From IMG/VR virus record IMGVR_UViG_3300025102_000242, positions 1-26,332 of that record: a stretch of DNA of 26,332 nt; one strand, written 5' to 3'. The notes beneath the pieces are model-generated. The model saw only the letters and a program-made list of their open reading frames with translations, ran no database searches and was not told the origin of the DNA. Numbering within the stretch: position 1 is the first letter of the stretch; every line of letters begins with the position of its first letter. Positions 22,482 to 26,332 of this stretch are shown here, piece by piece. Position numbers and translations under genes: made by a program. This DNA comes from a virus.

Positions 22482-23705
22482 ATGTCAATACTTAAAAATT
22501 ATCAAAAGGAAAAATTAAAAACAGGAGCCGAACAAATTAATTACAAGGTTTACAGTTCGGAGGGTACTTATAAAACTAATGAGGATAAAAATGTTTTATT
22601 TTCAACTCCAAGACAATTAATTCCTTTGCATAATTCTTTTATGAAAAGCTTTGAAAAGCCAATTAAAAGAGTTGTTTTACCTATTCGAATAAATAAAATC
22701 AACATTAAAAATGAAAACCCAAACTTTACGGCAATTAAGTTTATAACTGCGAATGGATGGGCCTTTATTTTAGGGGGTGGAAATGTTGCTCGTGATTTAA
22801 ATAGTGATGTAAAAGCATTGTCTGGAAATAAATATCTTAAAACAACAAATTTATTTGGTGCCCCAATTACAACATTTTTCACAAACTCCGAACCAGATTC
22901 ATGTATTACAAGAAGTAAGGCGGAATTGGAGTTTGCTTATAGTTATTATATTAAAACAAGCGGATCATCTGCCAAATATAATTGGAGGGTTAAAATAGAA
23001 GCAATTGATTCATCATCAACAAATTATTATTATAATTTTGAAACAAATGAATGGCAATCAACAACCACTCAAATTGAAAGAACAACCGAAACAATAAATA
23101 AATGGGGAAAGCTTGTTTTTAAAATGAATCCACTAATTATTGCAAACAATGATGATGATGTTGAGATTCGTGTATTTATTTTCTTGCCTGAACAAATTTC
23201 AGATTCCGGTACTTATGATAGTTCATATATTGACAATGCATATATTGCCGAGGTAAATCAAACGGATTCCTCTGAATATATAATTGAAAGAAAAATCCCG
23301 GATGGCGATAAAACTATAACCGGGGAAATCATAATGGAAAAACAAATCCTATCAAATGATTTAAGTGATAGTGATTATTTCAATGGTAAAATTTCTGGAA
23401 CATTTAGAAGGCCAAGAGATACCGCCGACAAAAAACTTGAACAAATCATTACTCAAGAGGTTTTAAATGACAATCGAGAATTTACCTCAAGATATGAGGG
23501 AACATTTTATAACACCGCCCTTGATCATATTTCAATGCATAATAAAATTTATTTGGATTTTGGGAGTGATATATTTCAAGAATCTGTTTCAAGTTATATT
23601 GATGCTATGACCCATCGTATGAAATCAAATGAATATGAGTTACAACTTCACACTCCTAATCAAAACAACGATGTAAGTTCAATTTACCAATCAAAATTTA
23701 AGTAG
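22482..23705 (+). CDS. Tail-tip/minor tail protein, 407 residues
   Basis: It starts three bases after the preceding stop and ends the tail operon, with a terminator after it. The sequence is beta-rich with no membrane segments. The C-terminal ~90 residues (EFTSRYEGTFYNTALDHISM, then NKIYLDFG and HRMKSNEYELQLHTPNQNND) form a domain that, from memory, follows the Dit/Tal-like protein in other Bacteroidota siphoviruses. The middle part (SAKYNWRVKIEAIDSSSTNY, KWGKLVFKMNPLI) looks like a jelly roll. It is probably a baseplate or fibre-attachment protein, assigned mainly from context. Confidence 0.6.
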   Translation: MSILKNYQKEKLKTGAEQINYKVYSSEGTYKTNEDKNVLFSTPRQLIPLHNSFMKSFEKPIKRVVLPIRINKINIKNENPNFTAIKFITANGWAFILGGGNVARDLNSDVKALSGNKYLKTTNLFGAPITTFFTNSEPDSCITRSKAELEFAYSYYIKTSGSSAKYNWRVKIEAIDSSSTNYYYNFETNEWQSTTTQIERTTETINKWGKLVFKMNPLIIANNDDDVEIRVFIFLPEQISDSGTYDSSYIDNAYIAEVNQTDSSEYIIERKIPDGDKTITGEIIMEKQILSNDLSDSDYFNGKISGTFRRPRDTADKKLEQIITQEVLNDNREFTSRYEGTFYNTALDHISMHNKIYLDFGSDIFQESVSSYIDAMTHRMKSNEYELQLHTPNQNNDVSSIYQSKFK

Positions 23706-23729
23706 CAAAAAGTTCTTTTTTGTTTGCTG

Positions 23730-23766
23730 ACCCCTTGATGATTTCGATTTGATAGGGGTTTTTTTT
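23730..23766 (+). terminator. Rho-independent terminator ending the tail operon
   Basis: ACCCCT (23730-23735) pairs with AGGGGT (23754-23759) around an 18-base loop, followed by a T-run to 23766. It separates late structural genes from the early region. Confidence 0.72.
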
Positions 23767-23777
23767 GTTTAAATATT

Positions 23778-23807
23778 TTTGTTTAGCAATAAATAATTTT
23801 ATATTTG
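23778..23807 (+). promoter_or_regulatory. Full -33/-7 promoter for the early/replication operon
   Basis: TTTG at 23778-23781, an 18-base spacer, then TATATTTG at 23800-23807. The boxes and spacing are identical to those of the promoter at 6904-6933. The ATG at 23824 lies 17 bases past the G. A host holoenzyme should recognise it without phage help. Confidence 0.8.
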
Positions 23808-23823
23808 TAAAAAAATATATTAT

Positions 23824-24009
23824 ATGGATAGTAACTTAAAAGAATTTAGAATTGAGCTTATTCGCAAGGATTTGAGCTTTGCAATAGTTTCAAAAAAACT
23901 TGGTATTTCCAAGCCAACGCTTATTAAAAGGATTAAAAATCCTGAATTATTTACAATTGAGAATCTTAAAAATTTAAAAAAATTAAATTTTAATGTATTA
24001 GAACAATGA
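23824..24009 (+). CDS. Small HTH DNA-binding protein (regulator-like)
   Basis: 61 residues. Residues ~16-36 (LSFAIVSKKLGISKPTLIKR) fit a helix-turn-helix of the Cro/XRE or excisionase kind, with the G at the turn. The remainder is basic and helical. As the first gene after the strong early promoter, it is well placed to regulate its own operon, though a replication-accessory role is possible. The last four bases overlap the next gene (ATGA). Confidence 0.65.
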   Translation: MDSNLKEFRIELIRKDLSFAIVSKKLGISKPTLIKRIKNPELFTIENLKNLKKLNFNVLEQ

Positions 24010-24479
24010 AAACAATAAACATTAAAGGTAAGGATTACATTACAGTCAATGAAAGGCTTAAATATTTTAGAGTTGATAAAAATTATTCTGGATGGCGTAT
24101 CAATGAGAAATTGATTGACATAAATGAAAAAGAGGGAATATTTAAAGTCACAATATTTGATAATGATGGAAATCCTATTGTTTCGGCTCATGCTCAAGAG
24201 TATAGAGATTCATCCTATATAAATAAAACTTCATTTTTAGAGAATGGATTCACCTCGGCTCTTGGTCGTGCGCTTGGTTATTTAGGAATTGGAATTGATA
24301 CGGCTATTTCATCGGCTGATGAAGTTAAAAACGCCGTAACTAATCAAAAACCATTTCTTACAGATCAACAATTAAAATCGACATTGAAAGGAACAAAAAA
24401 ACAAGCCGAGGCGGTTTTACAAAACTTTCAAATGAAAGATGAGTTTAAAAAAGAAATCAAATCAAAGTTTAATATTTAA
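24006..24479 (+). CDS. Putative single-strand annealing protein (ERF/Rad52-like family)
   Basis: 157 residues. The middle has FLENGFTSALGRALGYLGIG followed by IDTAISSADEV (about 79-108). This is the E-x(4,5)-S-A-x-GRALG-x-x-G-x-G pattern, with a following I-x-S-A-D/E-E-V, that is shared by phage proteins annotated as ERF- or Rad52-like annealing proteins. An N-terminal beta region (KNYSGWRINEKLIDI, GIFKVTIFDNDGNPIVSAHA) precedes it, and a helical Lys-rich tail follows. The neighbours fit a recombination set: an SSB-tail protein and a RecE-like exonuclease follow. Fold and family are inferred, not proven. Confidence 0.5.
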   Translation: MKTINIKGKDYITVNERLKYFRVDKNYSGWRINEKLIDINEKEGIFKVTIFDNDGNPIVSAHAQEYRDSSYINKTSFLENGFTSALGRALGYLGIGIDTAISSADEVKNAVTNQKPFLTDQQLKSTLKGTKKQAEAVLQNFQMKDEFKKEIKSKFNI

Positions 24480-24490
24480 AAATTATAATT

Positions 24491-24748
24491 ATGAGTAATA
24501 ACAAAATTTTCGCAAATGGATTTTCATTTAAAAAGAGAGATTCCGCTCCCGATTTTGTGATCGGAAATCTTTCAATAAAAGTTGATGATGCCATCAAATT
24601 TTTACAAGAAAAACAAAAAAATGGATGGGTAAATTTAGATATTCTAAAAAGTCAAAAAGGCTCTTTCTATGTTGAGTTAAACACATGGACACCAGATGCA
24701 TCCCCTCAAAACAATGAGGCTAAAAAATCAGATGATTTACCTTTTTAA
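24491..24748 (+). CDS. Small protein with SSB-type C-terminal acidic tip
   Basis: 85 residues. The body (GFSFKKRDSAPDFVIGNLSI, then GWVNLDILKSQKGSFYVELN) is a compact beta-type domain of a common phage family of unknown function. The protein ends with a short flexible stretch and DDLPF, close to the DD(I/L)PF tip by which bacterial SSB proteins recruit replication and repair enzymes. Placed between an annealing protein and a RecE-like exonuclease, it is best read as a phage ssDNA-binding or SSB-mimic protein. I cannot tell whether the body is an OB fold. Confidence 0.6.
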   Translation: MSNNKIFANGFSFKKRDSAPDFVIGNLSIKVDDAIKFLQEKQKNGWVNLDILKSQKGSFYVELNTWTPDASPQNNEAKKSDDLPF

Positions 24749-24760
24749 TTAAATATCATG

Positions 24761-24784
24761 GGGGGGCGGATGTCCCCCTTTTTT
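24761..24784 (+). terminator. GC-rich hairpin, probable terminator or attenuator
   Basis: GGGGGGC (24761-24767) pairs with GTCCCCC (24772-24778) around GGAT, using one G-T wobble, and T24779-24784 follows. Because more genes of the same direction follow without an obvious new promoter, it may act as a partial terminator within the early operon. Confidence 0.7.
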
Positions 24785-24787
24785 GTT

Positions 24788-24976
24788 ATGGAAAACATAA
24801 TTTACGATGACACTCATGAGCATGACAAAGAATTTATGATTGAAAGGATAAATAAGTTGATTGAATATTTAGCCATTGAAAAAAATAAATCTTTTATGTT
24901 TGAGTCACAAAATGCTCATCTTCAAGACAAAATCAATCGTCTAGAAGCTGAAATTATAATTTTAAAATCAAAATAA
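24788..24976 (+). CDS. Small coiled-coil protein, 62 residues
   Basis: The ATG at 24788 is chosen. An in-frame ATG at 24758 would translate the hairpin itself and add ten residues of doubtful sequence. The N-terminal part is acidic and His-rich (YDDTHEHDKEF). The rest is one long amphipathic helix ending in DKINRLEAEIIILKSK, consistent with a dimeric coiled coil. No domain recognised. It lies between the SSB-tail protein and the exonuclease, so a recombination or replication accessory role is possible. Confidence 0.6.
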   Translation: MENIIYDDTHEHDKEFMIERINKLIEYLAIEKNKSFMFESQNAHLQDKINRLEAEIIILKSK

Positions 24977-24991
24977 AACAATTAAAATTTT

Positions 24992-25750
24992 ATGCAAAAA
25001 GTACAAGATACAAATGAACAGTATCATTCAAAGGATAGTATTAGCGCATCTGGATTAAAAACTATATATAAAAAATCGGTAAAACATTTTTTAGAACAAC
25101 TACCTTTTTCGAGTAAATCAATGGAACTTGGAACTGCCGTTCATACTATTTTATTAGAGGGAAATGACAAGTTTTATAATGATTATTATATACTCCCAAA
25201 ACTTGATTTAAGATATAAGGCCGACAAAGAACAATTAAAGCAACATGAAAAACTTGCAAAAGGTCGCAAATTATTAAAACAAGATGAAATGTTTATTATT
25301 GACAAAATAATAGTAAACTTTAAGTCAAATGATTTGGCTCGGGAATCTTGCGATGGTGATGTTGAAATCAGCCATTATGGTAAATTTAACGGAATCGATG
25401 TAAGGGTTCGCCCGGATGTCATTGGAAAGGATTTCATTGGTGATGTCAAAACTTGTCAAGATAATTCACCCAAGGCATTTGGGAGGGACATTTATAAATA
25501 TAATTATCATTTACAAGCGTGTTTTTATTCGGATGCTTTGGGATATGATCCGGCAAAATTTAGATTTGTTGCCGTTGAAACTAATCACCCGTTTTCAGTT
25601 CAAGTTTATTCGCTTAAAGATGAAACAATTGAAAGAGGTCGTTTGGCCTATCAAAAGGCTCTTGATTTATGGAAATTGTACTTGGAAACGGGTATTGTTT
25701 CAGGTTATGTTTCTGATGATCAAACAGAGAATGGAATAATATTAATTTAA
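24992..25750 (+). CDS. RecE-like PD-(D/E)XK exonuclease
   Basis: 252 residues. SISASGLKTIYKKSVKHFL near the start and MELGTAVHTILLEG (about 45-58) are the N-terminal hallmarks of RecE-like / DUF3799 nucleases. The active site is in RVRPDVIG (D in motif II) and IGDVKTC (D-x-K of motif III), followed by YNYHLQACFYSDAL with the conserved Gln. The enzyme would degrade 5' strands at double-strand ends, leaving 3' tails for the annealing protein two or three genes upstream. All expected catalytic positions are present. Confidence 0.85.
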   Translation: MQKVQDTNEQYHSKDSISASGLKTIYKKSVKHFLEQLPFSSKSMELGTAVHTILLEGNDKFYNDYYILPKLDLRYKADKEQLKQHEKLAKGRKLLKQDEMFIIDKIIVNFKSNDLARESCDGDVEISHYGKFNGIDVRVRPDVIGKDFIGDVKTCQDNSPKAFGRDIYKYNYHLQACFYSDALGYDPAKFRFVAVETNHPFSVQVYSLKDETIERGRLAYQKALDLWKLYLETGIVSGYVSDDQTENGIILI

Positions 25751-25755
25751 AAATT

Positions 25756-26130
25756 ATGGAATTATCATACATTATAAACAAAGTAAATGAATCGTTGGGT
25801 ATTGACATAAAAAATAAAAAAAGGCCAAGAGAATATGCTTATGGGCGTTTTTTGTTCATGAGATTGGCAAAAGATTTAAACCCTCATTTCACTCTATCTT
25901 CAATTGGAAAATCAATTAAAAAAGATCATTCAACTGTTCTTTATGGTCTGCAAATGTTTGAAAATATTCTTGAATTTAAACAAGAGCCGGAATTGATTAA
26001 TTTATATTTAGAATTATTAACTGAATTAAAACAAGAAAAAACATTTATCGAAAGCGGATTTGTTAGAACAGAAATAATTTTAAAGAATTTAAAGCCAATT
26101 CAAAAATATTATGAGAAACCCATTTCATAA
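25756..26130 (+). CDS. Stand-alone DnaA domain IV-like DNA-binding protein
   Basis: 124 residues. The first ~75 residues match the C-terminal DNA-binding domain of DnaA: KKRPREYAYGRFLFMRLAKD corresponds to the R-x(n)-AR-x-I-x-M-Y-L helix, SSIGKSI precedes it in the usual order, and KKDHSTVLYG (55-64) equals the DnaA signature DHxTVxxA. The AAA+ ATPase part of DnaA is absent. The last ~50 residues are not recognised. It may bind DnaA-box-like sites to start phage replication or to compete with host DnaA. It overlaps the next gene by 20 bases. Confidence 0.75.
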   Translation: MELSYIINKVNESLGIDIKNKKRPREYAYGRFLFMRLAKDLNPHFTLSSIGKSIKKDHSTVLYGLQMFENILEFKQEPELINLYLELLTELKQEKTFIESGFVRTEIILKNLKPIQKYYEKPIS

Positions 26131-26332
26131 ATATCTAACAAAAGAGGATCATTTGCAAAATTCGGTGATCACTTATTTTAAGATTAATTATCCAAACGCT
26201 TTTGTAATTCATGTCCCTAATGAGGGTAAAAGATCACCCTTTGAGAGATTTAAATTTAAACACCTTGGAGGGGTCGCCGGAGTGCCTGACATTCTTTGTT
26301 TTTCTAAAAATGAAAATAAAGGGGGTTTAGCG
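26111..26332 (+). CDS. VRR-NUC domain nuclease (3' end outside window)
   Basis: 74 residues visible, frame open to the window end. HVPNEGKRSPFERFK, then HLGGVAGVPDILC, are the hallmark strings of phage VRR-NUC proteins (a PD-(D/E)XK subgroup); the D of GVPD is the metal ligand and the following x-E/D-x-K part lies past the end. Stand-alone phage VRR-NUC proteins are structure-specific nucleases acting on replication or recombination intermediates. The start ATG overlaps the DnaA-like gene by 20 bases. Confidence 0.85.
   Translation, partial: MRNPFHKYLTKEDHLQNSVITYFKINYPNAFVIHVPNEGKRSPFERFKFKHLGGVAGVPDILCFSKNENKGGLA

Noticed and set aside
24758-24787. ATG at 24758 as start of the coiled-coil protein
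   Set aside because: The added ten codons are the G-run/C-run hairpin and U-tract; the ATG at 24788 is more natural.
1-26332. CRISPR array, tRNA genes, integrase/att sites
   Set aside because: No regularly spaced repeats, no tRNA-like cloverleaf with conserved arms and no recombinase motifs were found, so lifestyle (temperate or virulent) cannot be decided from this window.

Overview
The window is a near-complete late (structural) region plus the start of the replication/recombination region of a tailed double-stranded DNA phage (or prophage). It has siphovirus architecture and very probably infects a Bacteroidota host, most likely Flavobacteriia. The host call rests on low GC, the scarcity of Shine-Dalgarno motifs, many TAnnTTTG promoter boxes (the Bacteroidota -7 element), A-rich leaders, and a BACON-like domain in a tail protein. 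Every gene I support is on the + strand. No integrase, tRNA, rRNA, IS element or CRISPR array was seen. Both ends cut genes: a DNA methyltransferase on the left and a VRR-NUC nuclease on the right.

Layout. (1) 1-6801 is packaging and head: methyltransferase end, small and large terminase, a portal with a ~300-residue C-terminal extension, Mu F-like minor head protein, S78 prohead protease and HK97-fold capsid protein. (2) 6802-8536 is an accessory island between capsid and connector genes. It has its own promoters and four terminators, and carries six small genes: one unknown, two membrane proteins, a charged peptide, a four-cysteine peptide and a PD-(D/E)XK-like nuclease. (3) 8537-10390 is the connector/tail-completion set: small basic protein, gp6-like connector, head-tail joining protein, HK97 gp10-like protein and DUF3168 tail terminator. 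(4) 10390-12342 is lysis: holin-like membrane proteins around an M15 endolysin, plus small unknown genes. (5) 12372-16985 holds fibre and receptor-binding genes, including an 812-residue LamG-like protein. (6) 17047-23705 is tail: tube protein, tail assembly chaperone with a lambda-type GGGAAAG -1 frameshift site, tape measure, and two large tail-tip proteins. (7) 23824-26332 is early/replication: small HTH protein, putative annealing protein, small protein with an SSB-like DDLPF tail, RecE-like exonuclease, orphan DnaA domain IV protein and VRR-NUC nuclease.

The genes form tight chains (TAATG and ATGA overlaps) broken by compact promoter and terminator units. Several late promoters put the -7 box exactly four bases before the start codon, which implies leaderless or near-leaderless mRNAs. 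Two promoters have the full TTTG-N18-TATATTTG form: one before the accessory island and one before the early operon. The most striking large-scale signal is a ~4 kb stretch (13448-17428) with no GATC, although GATC is frequent everywhere else. It covers the fibre module and suggests recent acquisition from a different source.

All functional calls come from reading motifs by eye. No database search was run.
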